From positions 1 to 37,260 of the forward strand of contig CAJTSQ010000022.1 of the NCBI GenBank assembly GCA_910578735.1: 37,260 bases of DNA, read 5' to 3'. The notes under the pieces were generated by a model that saw only the letters and a list, made by a program, of their open reading frames with translations, was not told the origin of the DNA and made no database searches. The position numbers and the translations under genes were made by a program. The stretch is from an uncultured Oscillospiraceae bacterium. GTDB taxonomy: Bacteria > Bacillota > Clostridia > Oscillospirales > Oscillospiraceae. This document shows positions 1-8,714 of this stretch, in pieces. Position 1 is the first letter of the stretch, and each line of letters starts with the position of its first letter.

Positions 1-1874
1 GTTACACCAATGTGTACGGCAACGACGAGACCGTCTACCTGGGCGTGAGCCTGAATGTCATTGGCAATGCCACTGAGGTGGCAGCACAGATCACTGCCGC
101 AGGCACTTCCCAGACAGTTTCCAGCGAACAGGTGAAGTATTTTACTTCCACCAATGATGCCACCAAGAACGCCGCCATCATTGACGACGTAGAGTCCGTG
201 ACCGTGGGCGTGAAGAACGCCAGCCTGAAGGTTAAGGACGTTGTGCTGTCCGATCTGGACACCACTCAGACTAAGGTGGCCATGCCCCTGAGCGAGATCT
301 ACACCCTGTACAAGGACAACGGCTATGTGATCGCCGCTGTGGTTATCGGTGAGGACGACGGCGTCAGCTCCAACTACGCCTACATCACCGGCGACGACTA
401 CACCAAGGAGAGCTACAACTCCGAGGATGACGAGTGGACCTGGTCCCTGGAGGCCATTGTCAACGGCGAGAAGACCGAGCTGAACGAGGCCGGCAGCACC
501 GTCAAGTACCTGGACGAGATGGACCAGGGCAAGTGGTACAAGGTTAAGTATGACGCCAAGAACAACGTCCGCGGCTATGAGAAAATCAGCTTCAAGGGCG
601 CCAAGGACAAGTACATTAACGCGGTCAGCCTGGTTGAAGCTTCCGTGAGCGATTACGACACTGTCCTGCTGATGGTTGACTACAACACCACCGCCGGCTA
701 CCTGACCTACAAGAGCGGTACCCTGTACACCAACAAGGCCGCTACTGAGGGCTTCTCCGTGTCCCCCGACGTCAAGACCGTGGTTTCCCTGTCCCTGCTG
801 AAGAAGGACGGCAAGACCATCGTGCCCTTCGACGATGTGACTGATGGCTACACCGGCTACAAGGGCCTGGAGAACGCCATTGCTGACCTGGATACCAACT
901 TCAAGGGCTACCTGGGTGTCCTGCTGGAGAACGGCATCGCTACCTGCATCGTCCTCGACGACCGCACCGGCACCGCTGTTGATACCGGCAACACTACGAC
1001 TCCCACCGGCAGCTACAGCTCTGTGGTTGACGCTGAGTTGGCCGCCAATGTTACTGGCGATCCTCTGAACCTGGCGAAGGCCAAGATTGATGGCAGCAAC
1101 AAGCTGAAACTACCCGGCGTCTATGCTGGCGGTGACAACATCAAGCAGCAGCTGCTGGATGCCCTGGCTCACCTGGGTTACACCGTGACCAAGGCAGAGA
1201 TCGACGCTACCACAGCCACTCAGTGGAATTTCTCCGTTACTAAGGATAACATGGAGGAGAAGATCACCTGTAATACTGCTGCTGGACAGGATGTTGCCAA
1301 GTATTACTACGCTGTGAGCGTTGATGGCAAGCTGGCAGAGTACGTGGCTAGCGATGGAACCTCCACCGGCAAGTCCAAGGCTGCCGCGACCGGAACAGCG
1401 CCCACCGGCTTCATTAAGACTACTGATGCAGGAACTACTTGGGCCTACACCGCATACGACGGAAGTACCGCCTATGCGTCTAGCCCGTCCGCTGACGTTG
1501 AGATCAAGACCGACTACTACAAGGTTACCGTTCCTGCTGATGTGACCACCTCTGGTGGCGCTGTGATTGCTACCACGACAGTTGGTAAATATACCAGTGT
1601 TATTACTGTGGATGATAAAGGTGTGCGCACCAGCACCACCACGTTGGCAGTGAAGGCTGATGCGACGGTTACAGTCACCATCACTTGGGCCAGCACTGAC
1701 ATCACTGGTACCAAGGACACCGTTACTGTTACGTCCACCAAGGGTACAGTAACCGGCGGTGCAATCGAGTTTGCCGCTGGCACTTACAGCGATGATGTTG
1801 CGAAGTCCGCTACCATCACTACCTTCACTGGTGACGACACCATTACCATTACTGGCGCGAATGTTACTCCCTAA
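1..1874 (+). CDS. Large surface protein, C-terminal part (5' truncated by window)
   Basis: The frame is open from the first bases of the window, so the true start lies upstream and only about 624 residues are visible. The sequence is rich in Thr, Ser, Asp, Val and Lys and has no membrane segment or enzyme motif, as in secreted cell-wall or S-layer proteins. Residues of roughly the first 320 (including YTLYKDNGYVIAAVVIGEDDG) are colinear with the middle of the SLH protein at the other end of the window (YTLFDENGYVIAAVVIGEDEG). After a Thr-rich linker (TGNTTTPTG) the last 300 residues are beta-strand-like repeats that differ between the two. An N-terminal SLH anchor is inferred from the paralogue and not seen here. 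It ends at a strong terminator and faces a tail-fibre-like gene. Confidence 0.8.
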   Translation, partial: YTNVYGNDETVYLGVSLNVIGNATEVAAQITAAGTSQTVSSEQVKYFTSTNDATKNAAIIDDVESVTVGVKNASLKVKDVVLSDLDTTQTKVAMPLSEIYTLYKDNGYVIAAVVIGEDDGVSSNYAYITGDDYTKESYNSEDDEWTWSLEAIVNGEKTELNEAGSTVKYLDEMDQGKWYKVKYDAKNNVRGYEKISFKGAKDKYINAVSLVEASVSDYDTVLLMVDYNTTAGYLTYKSGTLYTNKAATEGFSVSPDVKTVVSLSLLKKDGKTIVPFDDVTDGYTGYKGLENAIADLDTNFKGYLGVLLENGIATCIVLDDRTGTAVDTGNTTTPTGSYSSVVDAELAANVTGDPLNLAKAKIDGSNKLKLPGVYAGGDNIKQQLLDALAHLGYTVTKAEIDATTATQWNFSVTKDNMEEKITCNTAAGQDVAKYYYAVSVDGKLAEYVASDGTSTGKSKAAATGTAPTGFIKTTDAGTTWAYTAYDGSTAYASSPSADVEIKTDYYKVTVPADVTTSGGAVIATTTVGKYTSVITVDDKGVRTSTTTLAVKADATVTVTITWASTDITGTKDTVTVTSTKGTVTGGAIEFAAGTYSDDVAKSATITTFTGDDTITITGANVTP

Positions 1875-1907
1875 GTGACATATAATATGTTACCTTGAGC
1901 AACAAAC

Positions 1908-1935
1908 AAGGCCCGCCCCGCAAGGGGCGGGCCTT
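1908..1935. terminator. Hairpin terminator between convergent genes
   Basis: A perfect 12-bp stem (AAGGCCCGCCCC / GGGGCGGGCCTT) with a GCAA tetraloop lies 34 bp past the surface-protein stop and 10 bp before the end of the opposing gene. Neither side has a long U-run, so it probably serves both convergent transcripts. Confidence 0.8.
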
Positions 1936-1944
1936 CCCCTGTGG

Positions 1945-2418
1945 TTAAGTCTCCCCGCTGGTGATTTCCATATCCTTTGGAATAAAAGCAATCACAAAAT
2001 AGTATCTGTCCTTCTGATTCATCGCGATGCGCGGATCATCCGGGCCTAAAACAGCGGTATTGCCCTCCCAGTGCGCGGACCCGGGGGTCAGCGTAAGGCC
2101 GAAATTAATCGCTTTATAGCCGCCCAGAAACAGCGGGAAATTGCTGGTGCCGTTGAGCCACCGGACATCATCCTGTCCCATGATGAAAACAAAGGCGGGC
2201 CGTGCGGAGAAGGTCAGGCGTTTTGTGGTCTGCGCCGTGGCCGTTCCGATGTAGGTTTGAATCTCAATCTGACAGTTTCCCCTCAGGGCCAGAGCCCCGG
2301 CATGTTGGCTCAGGGCCGCGTCGATCTTGGCATTGTCCTCGTTGAAGTCAGTGCGCAGGACCTTGTCCTCCGCTTCCCACTGGGACAGGCTGTAATGTTC
2401 TGTGTGATTGGTTGGCAT
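1945..2418 (-). CDS. Tail-fibre-like / hypothetical protein (157 aa), left copy
   Basis: I recognise no named domain. The N-terminal 35 residues (NHTEHYSLSQWEAEDKV...) are almost identical to those of the gene at 32550, after which the two diverge. The short N-terminal module predicting an amphipathic helix (DFNEDNAKIDAAL) followed by a beta-rich domain resembles phage tail-fibre or collar proteins, which is only an analogy. There is no signal peptide. The ATG start is preceded by a strong AAGGAGG. It sits between the surface-protein terminator and the pyk terminator, so it should be its own transcription unit. The conserved leader and 5' end, with a variable 3' end, suggest a family that exchanges its C-terminal domain. 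Confidence 0.7.
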   Translation of the reverse strand: MPTNHTEHYSLSQWEAEDKVLRTDFNEDNAKIDAALSQHAGALALRGNCQIEIQTYIGTATAQTTKRLTFSARPAFVFIMGQDDVRWLNGTSNFPLFLGGYKAINFGLTLTPGSAHWEGNTAVLGPDDPRIAMNQKDRYYFVIAFIPKDMEITSGET

Positions 2419-2515
2419 GATGATTCCTCCTTAAAATGGATTCCATATATACGGGAAATCCCCCCGATGTGGTACGTTTCCATACATTTATTGGAAATGA
2501 GGAATCACTGCGCCC
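2314..2515 (-). repeat. Inverted repeat (left arm): shared leader plus 5' coding block
   Basis: Read on the minus strand, 2515 down to 2314 matches 32452-32654 on the plus strand. The 98-bp untranslated part differs by one G-tract length change and one substitution. The first 35 codons differ at about 8 positions, giving about 95% identity overall. Homology begins abruptly after the upstream pyk terminator. Confidence 0.9.
2421..2507 (-). promoter_or_regulatory. Leader with paired ends covering the Shine-Dalgarno site (left copy)
   Basis: The 9-mers TGATTCCTC and GAGGAATCA bound the leader and are perfectly complementary. The 3' one includes part of the AAGGAGG ribosome site, so folding would occlude it. 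Inside are TTTCCA...TGGAAA and CGGG...CCCG pairs. No good -35/-10 pair was found upstream of the element, so part of it may instead be the promoter (TATATAT near its 3' end). An RNA role is inference. Confidence 0.45.
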
Positions 2516-2525
2516 TTTTTGGGAC

Positions 2526-2570
2526 ATAAAAAAACCGGCTCTGCCTTCCGGATGGAGGGCAGGGCCGGTT
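2526..2570 (-). terminator. Rho-independent terminator of pyk
   Basis: On the minus strand, 12 bp after the pyk stop, AACCGGC...GCCGGTT forms a stem with CTGCC/GGCAG continuing it, followed by a run of eight T. This is a canonical intrinsic terminator. Confidence 0.9.
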
Positions 2571-2581
2571 ATGCAGTTGGG

Positions 2582-4012
2582 TTACATTCCGTCCTCGTCA
2601 ATGACCTGGGCCTTAATCAGGTTGGTGGAGCCGCTCTTGCCCAGAGGGACGCCGGCGGTGATGACCACGGTGTCGCCGTTCTGGACCAGCTTCTCCTTCA
2701 GGGCCACCTCGGCGGACAGGGAGAAAATACGGTCGGTAGAGTTGACCTCGCCGGTGAGGTAGGGGGTGACGCCCCAGGAGATGTTCAGCTGGCGGCGGAC
2801 CTTCTCATTCATGGTGAGCGCGGCGATGGGGCAGGCGGGGCGGAACCGGCAGATCATCCGGGCGCTGCGGCCCGAGCTGGTGGCGGTGATGATGGCCTTG
2901 GCGTCCAGGTCCTTGGCGGTGAGACAGCAGGTGTGAGTGATGGCGTCGTTGATGTTGGAGGCGGGGAGAACCCGCTGCTTCTGGAACTGCTTCCAGTAGT
3001 CAATGGCCCCCTCCGTCTCGGTGACGATGCCCACCATGGCCTGGAGGGCCTCCACCGGATACTTGCCCCCGGCGGTCTCGCCGGAGAGCATCACGCTGCC
3101 CGTACCGTCGTAGACGGCATTGGCCACGTCGGACACCTCCGCCCGGGTGGGCCGGGGGTTGCGCATCATGGAGTCCAGCATCTGGGTGGCAGTGATGACA
3201 GGCTTGCCCTGCTGAAGGCCCTTGCGGATCATCTGCTTTTGCAGGATGGGCACCCGGGCGGCGGGAATCTCCACCCCCAGATCCCCCCGGGCCACCATGA
3301 TGCCGTCGGCGGCCTCCAGAATCTCGTCCAGATTGTCCACGCCCTCCTGATTCTCGATCTTGGCGATGATCTTCACATTGTCCCCGCCGCAGTCGTGGAG
3401 GACCGCCCGGACAGCCTCCACATCCGCCGCCCGGCGGACGAAGGAGGCGGCGACGAAATCAAAGTCGTTCTCCACGCCGAAGCGGATATCGGCGATGTCC
3501 TTTTCGGTGAGGGCGGGCAGCTGAATATGTACTCCGGGGATGTTGATGGATTTGTTGGCGGACAGGGCGCCTCCGTTTTCCACGGTGCAGATGATCTTTG
3601 TCCCCTCGATCCGGTCCACCCGGATGGCCACCAGGCCGTCGTCAATTAAAATTTCCTGGCCGGGGGCTACCTCCTCATGGAGCTGGGGGTAGGTGACCGA
3701 CACCCAGCCCTGGTTGCCCACCACGTCCTCGGTGGTGAGGGTAAAGGGGTCCCCCGTTTCCAGGGTAATGGACTTTGTGTCAAAGCTTTTGATGCGTATC
3801 TCGGGCCCCTTGGTGTCCAGGATGGTGGCCACCGGCCGGCCCATGGCGTCCCGGACGGACTTGAGCATGTTCAGCCGGGCCAGGTGCTCCGGGTGACTGC
3901 CGTGGGAAAAGTTGAACCGTGCCGCGTCCATGCCGGTGCGGATGAGGGTGCGGATCATGTCCTCACTGTCCACCGCAGGGCCCAGGGTGCAGATGATTTT
4001 TGTTCTTCTCAT
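2582..4012 (-). CDS. pyk: Pyruvate kinase
   Basis: Catalyses phosphoenolpyruvate + ADP to pyruvate + ATP, the last step of glycolysis, in the cytoplasm. The 476 residues match the usual 470-480 of the short bacterial form. The N-terminus RRTKIICTLGPA and FNFSHG are typical. KIENQEG near residue 217 and MVARGDLGVE near 240 hold the catalytic Lys and metal-binding acidic residues. MLDSMMRNPRPTRAEVSDVA and TAGGKYPVEA (about 310) follow. The extra C-terminal PEP-utiliser-like domain found in many Bacillus and Clostridium enzymes is absent. The ATG is preceded by AGGAGGT at a good distance. It has its own terminator and lies downstream of metG, with the metG terminator between them, so it is probably transcribed alone. 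Confidence 0.97.
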   Translation of the reverse strand: MRRTKIICTLGPAVDSEDMIRTLIRTGMDAARFNFSHGSHPEHLARLNMLKSVRDAMGRPVATILDTKGPEIRIKSFDTKSITLETGDPFTLTTEDVVGNQGWVSVTYPQLHEEVAPGQEILIDDGLVAIRVDRIEGTKIICTVENGGALSANKSINIPGVHIQLPALTEKDIADIRFGVENDFDFVAASFVRRAADVEAVRAVLHDCGGDNVKIIAKIENQEGVDNLDEILEAADGIMVARGDLGVEIPAARVPILQKQMIRKGLQQGKPVITATQMLDSMMRNPRPTRAEVSDVANAVYDGTGSVMLSGETAGGKYPVEALQAMVGIVTETEGAIDYWKQFQKQRVLPASNINDAITHTCCLTAKDLDAKAIITATSSGRSARMICRFRPACPIAALTMNEKVRRQLNISWGVTPYLTGEVNSTDRIFSLSAEVALKEKLVQNGDTVVITAGVPLGKSGSTNLIKAQVIDEDGM

Positions 4013-4123
4013 GTGATTACCTCCTTCGGGTATCCTTGTTTCTTCCTTGCGTACGCCCCTATGTTACAGGAAAAAATCCGGATTGAATAGGGCAGAATTT
4101 CATAAAAATGTAGGTGGACCGGT

Positions 4124-4160
4124 AAAAAAAGTGCGCTGTCCCTCCAAGAAGGACAGCACA
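4124..4160 (-). terminator. Rho-independent terminator of metG
   Basis: On the minus strand, TGCTGTCC and GGACAGCGCA pair around a TTCTTGGA-type loop, followed by seven T, starting 14 bp after the metG stop. Confidence 0.85.
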
Positions 4161-4173
4161 TTTTAACACAGGA

Positions 4174-6144
4174 TCAACACATCTTAGCCCCGGCGGGGAT
4201 TTTGTCGTCCAGAATGAGCAGGTTCAGGGCCTCCTCCCCCTTCTCGGTGTGGACGGCGGAGATAAGCATACCGCAGGACTCCTGGCCCATCATCTTCCGG
4301 GGGGGCAGGTTGACGATGGCCATGAGGGTCTTGCCTACCAGGTCCTCGGGCTTGTACCACTTGGCGATGCCGGAGAGAATCTGACGGTCGGTCCCGGTGC
4401 CGTCGTCCAGAATGAACCTGAGCAGCTTCTCGCTCTTTTTCACCGGCTGGCAGTCCTTCACCTTCACCGCCCGGAAGTCGGACTTGCAGAAGGTGTCGAA
4501 GTCCACCTTCTCCTCCAGCTGGGGCTCGATCTCCAGGTCGGGGAGGGCGGCTTTTTTGGCTGCCTCAGCGGCTGCCTCCAGCTCCTCGAGGGCCTTGTCC
4601 GCGTCGATGCGGGGGAACAGGTTTTCCCCCCGCTGGACGGTGACGGTCTTGGACAGGGCGCCCCACTGTGCCGCGCTATCCCAGGTGGAGCAGGCCGCGT
4701 CCGCGCCGATCTGCCGCAGCACCTCGGCGGCGGAGGTGGGGATGAAGGGGGTGAGCAGGATGGCGGACACCCGCAGGGTCTCCAGCAGGTTGTACATCAC
4801 GTGGGCCAGCCGGGGGCCGTTGGCCTCCATGTCCCTGGCCAGCACCCAGGGGGTGTTCTCGTCGATATACTTGTTGGCCCGGTCGATGACCTTGAAGATT
4901 TCCGCCAGGGCGTTGTGGGGGGCATAGTGCTCCATCTGCACCTCATAGCGGTCCCGGAGGGAGGAGGCCATACCCACCAGCTCGCCGTCCTTCTCCGGGT
5001 CCTCCGCCTGGTCCTCAGGCAGCTGTCCGCCGAAATACTTGCCCACCATGGACACGGTGCGGCTGAGCAGGTTGCCCAGGTCGTTGGCCAGGTCCACGTT
5101 GATGGTCTGGATCAGGGCCTCGTTGGAGAAATTGCCGTCGGAGCCGAAGGGGAAGGTGCGCAGCAGGAAGAAGCGCAGGGCGTCCACCCCGAACATCTCG
5201 GCCAGCAGGTAGGGGTCCACCACGTTGCCCCTGGACTTGGACATCTTGCCCCCATCCAGCAGCAGCCAGCCATGGCCGAAGACCTTTTTGGGCAGGGGCT
5301 CCCCCAGGCTCATAAGCATGGCGGGCCAGATGATGGAGTGGAAGCGGACGATCTCCTTGCCCACGATGTGGACGCCGGGCCACCAGCCCTTGTCATAGTC
5401 GTCGTACTTGTCGTTGCCGTAGCCCAGGGCAGTGATATAGTTGCTCAGGGCATCCACCCACACATAGACCACGTGGCCAGGGTCAAAGTCCACCGGAATA
5501 CCCCAGGTGAAGGAGGTGCGGCTGACGCACAGGTCCTCCAGGCCGGGCTTGATGAAGTTGTTCACCATCTCGTTGACCCGGGAGCGGGGCTCCAAAAAGT
5601 CGGTGTCCTCCAGCAGGTGCTGAATTTTATCTGCGTACTTGCTGAGGCGGAAGAAGTAGGCCTCCTCCTCCGCGTCGCTCACCTCCCGGCCGCAGTCGGG
5701 GCACTTGCCGTCCACCAGCTGGGACTCGGTCCAAAAGGACTCGCAGGGCTTGCAGTACTTACCCTTGTAGGTGCCCTTGTAGATGTCCCCGTTGTCGTGC
5801 ATTTTGCGGAAGATATACTGGATGGACTTCACGTGGTAGTCGTCGGTGGTGCGGATGAAGCGGTCGTTGGAGATGTTCATCAGCTTCCACAGGTCCAGCA
5901 CCCCCCGGGGGGCGGTAACGATGCCGTCCACATATTCCTGGGGGGTGACTCCCGCTTCCCGGGCCTTGTCCTCAATCTTCTGTCCGTGCTCGTCGGTGCC
6001 GGTGAGGAACATGACCTCCTCGCCCTTGAGGCGGTGGTAGCGGGCGAGAGCGTCGGTGGCCACGGTGCAGTAGGTGTGGCCGATGTGCAGCTTGTCGCTG
6101 GGGTAGTAGATGGGGGTGGTGATATAAAAACGTTTGTTTTCCAT
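4174..6144 (-). CDS. metG: Methionyl-tRNA synthetase
   Basis: Charges tRNA-Met with methionine using ATP. A class I catalytic core is shown by the HIGH motif (residues 20-23, LHIGHTY) and the KMSKS loop (about 300, GGKMSKSRGNVVDP). A zinc knuckle of two CxxC pairs (CKPC...CPDC, about 134-153) marks the knuckle-containing MetG class. The last 105 residues form an OB-fold tRNA-binding appendix (FCKSDFRAVKVKDC... MGQESCGMLISA), making the protein 656 residues, normal for Clostridia. I chose the ATG at 6144 because AAGGGAG lies just upstream. The in-frame ATG at 6165 has no ribosome site. No T-box leader is visible in the short upstream gap, which is filled by a repeat element. Confidence 0.97.
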   Translation of the reverse strand: MENKRFYITTPIYYPSDKLHIGHTYCTVATDALARYHRLKGEEVMFLTGTDEHGQKIEDKAREAGVTPQEYVDGIVTAPRGVLDLWKLMNISNDRFIRTTDDYHVKSIQYIFRKMHDNGDIYKGTYKGKYCKPCESFWTESQLVDGKCPDCGREVSDAEEEAYFFRLSKYADKIQHLLEDTDFLEPRSRVNEMVNNFIKPGLEDLCVSRTSFTWGIPVDFDPGHVVYVWVDALSNYITALGYGNDKYDDYDKGWWPGVHIVGKEIVRFHSIIWPAMLMSLGEPLPKKVFGHGWLLLDGGKMSKSRGNVVDPYLLAEMFGVDALRFFLLRTFPFGSDGNFSNEALIQTINVDLANDLGNLLSRTVSMVGKYFGGQLPEDQAEDPEKDGELVGMASSLRDRYEVQMEHYAPHNALAEIFKVIDRANKYIDENTPWVLARDMEANGPRLAHVMYNLLETLRVSAILLTPFIPTSAAEVLRQIGADAACSTWDSAAQWGALSKTVTVQRGENLFPRIDADKALEELEAAAEAAKKAALPDLEIEPQLEEKVDFDTFCKSDFRAVKVKDCQPVKKSEKLLRFILDDGTGTDRQILSGIAKWYKPEDLVGKTLMAIVNLPPRKMMGQESCGMLISAVHTEKGEEALNLLILDDKIPAGAKMC

Positions 6145-6168
6145 AACGGTCTCCCTTTTGTTCATATT

Positions 6169-6252
6169 TGTAGGGGCCGCCGCCCTCGGCGGCCCATGTT
6201 CCTGCGATGTGCAGCGGGGAAATGCGGGCCGGCGAAGGCGCCGGCCCTTACA
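6169..6252. repeat. TGTAGGG-type palindromic intergenic repeat, copy 1
   Basis: Begins TGTAGGGGCCG and ends CGGCCCTTACA, with two internal GC-rich hairpins (GGGCCGCC/GGCGGCCC and GGGCCGGC/GCCGGCCC). Two more elements with the same ends occur at 14483 and 17615, each between same-strand genes. They resemble short non-autonomous mobile or REP-like repeats. Confidence 0.7.
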
Positions 6253-6257
6253 TATTA

Positions 6258-7091
6258 TTACTCCTGTTCTTCCTCCTCAGCGGGAGGCATTCGCTCCGGC
6301 CAGGGGCCGCCCAGCAGGGCCCCGGCAAAGCCCAGGGCGGAGAGGGAGAAGGCCACAGTGGCGGCGGCAGTGAACAGATCAGGGCCGTCCGCCAGAGAGG
6401 TAATGCCCAGCGCCACCCCTGTCAGGGCGAAGAACAGGGTCCGCCGGGGGCGAAGCCTGCCGTAGAGGAAACCGGCGGCGTAGTAGTGGGCCAGGGTGAG
6501 GAGCAGGGCGGCGAAAAGGGAAATCCCGTATTTCATCAGCACCGGCTCGGTGCCGTGCTTCAGGTGGGCGGCGAAGACCCAGATCAGTCCGGCCAGGGCG
6601 GGAAAGGGGGCCAGAAAGCAGCCGCTGCGGGTCAGCTCCCATCGGTAGGCCATCCGCCCCATGTGCAGGACACCAAATCCAGCCAGGACGCACAGCCCCC
6701 CCGCCAGCAGCTGGGAGGCGGGAACAGAGAGCTGGTACATCTCCGGACTGGCCCTCCAGAGCCGAAAGCCCCGAAAGCCCTCCTGCATCCCCAGGGTCCC
6801 TGCAGCCATCATCAAAATCCACGCTGCTGCAAAAATCACCATCTGTCCTGTTTCAGGACAGCCAAAGGCGGGCAGGAAGTCGTCAAGGCCCTCCTGTTTC
6901 TTCCAAAACAGCACCAGAAAGGCCAGGGCCAGCGCGGCAATGAGCCCCAGCAGCGCATAGGTGGCGGGGGCGCCGTGGACAAACAGGCCCGCCTCCGGCA
7001 GGTAGGCGGAGGCCAGCTGCCACCGCCGCAGGAAAAAGCCGACCACCCCCCCGGCCACCGCCAGAGCGGGCAGGGCAATACATTTTTTCAT
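6258..7091 (-). CDS. Multi-pass membrane protein of unknown function (277 aa)
   Basis: I do not recognise the family. About eight hydrophobic segments are visible, starting at residues 5-22, 45-65, 83-102, 124-148, 163-178, 189-212, 222-238 and 243-268, and the protein ends in a run of glutamates (EEEEQE). There is no cleavable signal peptide or catalytic motif. It has its own promoter (TTGATT-17-TATGAT), an AAGGAT ribosome site, and lies between the mnmA pair and metG on the same strand. An integral membrane location is well supported, but no function can be assigned. Confidence 0.75.
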   Translation of the reverse strand: MKKCIALPALAVAGGVVGFFLRRWQLASAYLPEAGLFVHGAPATYALLGLIAALALAFLVLFWKKQEGLDDFLPAFGCPETGQMVIFAAAWILMMAAGTLGMQEGFRGFRLWRASPEMYQLSVPASQLLAGGLCVLAGFGVLHMGRMAYRWELTRSGCFLAPFPALAGLIWVFAAHLKHGTEPVLMKYGISLFAALLLTLAHYYAAGFLYGRLRPRRTLFFALTGVALGITSLADGPDLFTAAATVAFSLSALGFAGALLGGPWPERMPPAEEEEQE

Positions 7092-7125
7092 GGCGTCAAA
7101 TCCTTATCCTTATATAATGTAAGCT

Positions 7126-7154
7126 ATCATATACCAAACGGGAGTGAAAATCAA
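7126..7154 (-). promoter_or_regulatory. Sigma-A promoter of the 277-aa membrane protein
   Basis: On the minus strand TTGATT (7154-7149), a 17-bp spacer, and TATGAT (7131-7126), 35 bp before the ATG. The match is 4/6 and 5/6. Confidence 0.6.
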
Positions 7155-7160
7155 TCCTTT

Positions 7161-7463
7161 TTACAGGTGTGGCCCCTTCCTGGCCCCGGTCCCTCCCTTG
7201 CCGAACAGCAGCCATAGGGCGGCCAAAAGCAGGATCACCCCTATCACCGTACACACCCCGCTGACCAGCTCTGAAATCAGGCCGTTGCCCGCCAGCAGGG
7301 AGGTGACGGCCAGAAATACCAGGTCGATATACAGCAGGGCCCGTCCGGCCGGGTTCCAGCGGTTTTTAGCACGCTCCTTCTCGCCGGCCAGCTTCTCCTG
7401 TTCCGCCTGGCGCTTCAGCTTCACTGTCCGACTGCGCTGGCGCTTTTGATTCTTCTTGGACAT
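7161..7463 (-). CDS. Small membrane protein (100 aa), unknown
   Basis: The N-terminal 40 residues are very basic (MSKKNQKRQRSRTVKLKR...) with a charged helix. Two hydrophobic segments follow (about residues 43-60 and 63-87), then a Gly/Lys-rich tail. This suggests a cytoplasmic basic arm tethered to the membrane by a helical hairpin. The start lies 12 bp after the mnmA stop with AAGGAGGG between them, so it is very probably co-transcribed with mnmA. No family recognised. Confidence 0.65.
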   Translation of the reverse strand: MSKKNQKRQRSRTVKLKRQAEQEKLAGEKERAKNRWNPAGRALLYIDLVFLAVTSLLAGNGLISELVSGVCTVIGVILLLAALWLLFGKGGTGARKGPHL

Positions 7464-7475
7464 AGGGCCCTCCTT

Positions 7476-8570
7476 TCAGTCTGCGGGGATACGTTCTGTA
7501 ATAACAGCCCCGCCTACCACCAGGTCTCCGTCGTAGAACACCGCGGTCTGGCCGGGGGTGATGGCCCGCTGGGGCTGGTCGAAGGTGATGCGGACGGAGT
7601 CCTCCCCGGTCTGTTCCACGGTGCAGGGCTGTTCCGCCATGCGGTATCGGATTTTGGCCAGGAGGCGGACAGGGCCGTCCAGCCGTTGGCAGGGGATCAG
7701 GTTCAGCCGGTCTGCCGTGAGGGTGCGGGCGAAAAGGGCGGCGTTATCCGACAGGACCACGGCGTTGTCTTCCGGGCGGAGCTCCTTCACATAGAGCCGC
7801 CCCCGGCTGGAGGACACCCCCAGCCCCCGGCGCTGGCCCACGGTGTAGTCAATGATCCCGGTGTGCCGTCCCAGCACCGCTCCCGCCTCGTCCAAATAGG
7901 GACCGGAGGGGTAGTCCTTCCCGGTGTACCGGCGGATGAAGGCGCCGTAGTCCCCGTCGGGTACGAAACAGATGTCCTGGCTGTCCCTCTTGTGGGCGTT
8001 GAGCAGGCCGGCCTCCCGGGCGATGGTACGCACCTCCTCCTTGGACAGCGCCCCCAGGGGAAACAGGGAGCGGGAGAGCTGCTCCTGTGAGAGCTGGGCC
8101 AGCACATAGCTCTGGTCCTTCTCCGTATGGGCCGCCTTTTTCAGCAGCCAGCGGCCGGAGCCCCGGTCGAAGTCCAGCCGGACGTAGTGTCCGGTAGCCA
8201 CCTTGTCCCACCCCAGCTCCCTGGCCCGCTGGTGCAGGGCGCCGAACTTGACCCGCTGGTTGCACAGCGCGCAGGGGTTGGGGGTCTCCCCCGCCTCGTA
8301 GGCCCGGACAAAGGGGTCCACCACCTCCCGGCAAAAGCAGGCGGTGAAGTTGAATACATAGTGGGGAAAGCCCAGCCGACGGGCTGCCGCCCGGGCGTCC
8401 TCCACGTCGTCCAGGGAGCAGCAGGCGCTCTCCCCGTTCAGCCCGGCCAGGGCGTTGTCCGTCAGCCGCAGGGTGACCCCAGCCAGCTCCCGCCCCTCTT
8501 GCCGGAGGAGCAGGGCGGCGGCGGAGCTGTCCACACCGCCGCTCATGGCGACAGCTGTCTTTTGACTCAT
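7476..8570 (-). CDS. mnmA: tRNA-specific 2-thiouridylase MnmA
   Basis: Installs the 2-thio group on the wobble uridine of tRNA-Lys, -Glu and -Gln, using ATP and a persulfide sulfur donor. The PP-loop SGGVDSS is at residues 10-16. The nucleophile and persulfide cysteines are NPCALC (about 105) and DICFVPDG (about 205). KDQSYVL and FPLG sit between them, and TVGQRRGLG is in the central domain. 364 residues is the usual length. I chose the ATG at 8570, which has GGAGG 6 bp upstream. The open frame continues 17 codons further without a ribosome site. Its promoter faces away from nrdD. Confidence 0.96.
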   Translation of the reverse strand: MSQKTAVAMSGGVDSSAAALLLRQEGRELAGVTLRLTDNALAGLNGESACCSLDDVEDARAAARRLGFPHYVFNFTACFCREVVDPFVRAYEAGETPNPCALCNQRVKFGALHQRARELGWDKVATGHYVRLDFDRGSGRWLLKKAAHTEKDQSYVLAQLSQEQLSRSLFPLGALSKEEVRTIAREAGLLNAHKRDSQDICFVPDGDYGAFIRRYTGKDYPSGPYLDEAGAVLGRHTGIIDYTVGQRRGLGVSSSRGRLYVKELRPEDNAVVLSDNAALFARTLTADRLNLIPCQRLDGPVRLLAKIRYRMAEQPCTVEQTGEDSVRITFDQPQRAITPGQTAVFYDGDLVVGGAVITERIPAD

Positions 8571-8609
8571 AGAAACCTCCATGGGCATTATGCTGAAAAT
8601 TTTTCTCCA

Positions 8610-8638
8610 ATTATACCACAATTTCTCCCAGATAGCAA
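8610..8638 (-). promoter_or_regulatory. mnmA: Sigma-A promoter of mnmA
   Basis: On the minus strand TTGCTA, a 17-bp spacer, and a perfect TATAAT, 40 bp before the chosen ATG. Confidence 0.75.
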
Positions 8639-8714
8639 CCGGAACCCTTGGAAAGACCGGATTGTTCCATGTAAATACATCTTGTATTCATGGCCTGAAA
8701 GCGCAGAAAGGCGG

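Noticed and set aside
6145..6257. T-box riboswitch upstream of metG
   Set aside because: The gap is only about 110 bp and is filled by the palindromic repeat. No T-box consensus or antiterminator is seen.
4249..6465. Long plus-strand open frame (738 codons) over metG
   Set aside because: Antisense shadow of metG. The composition is Gly/Val/His/Leu-rich as expected for reverse-frame high-GC DNA, and metG is certain.
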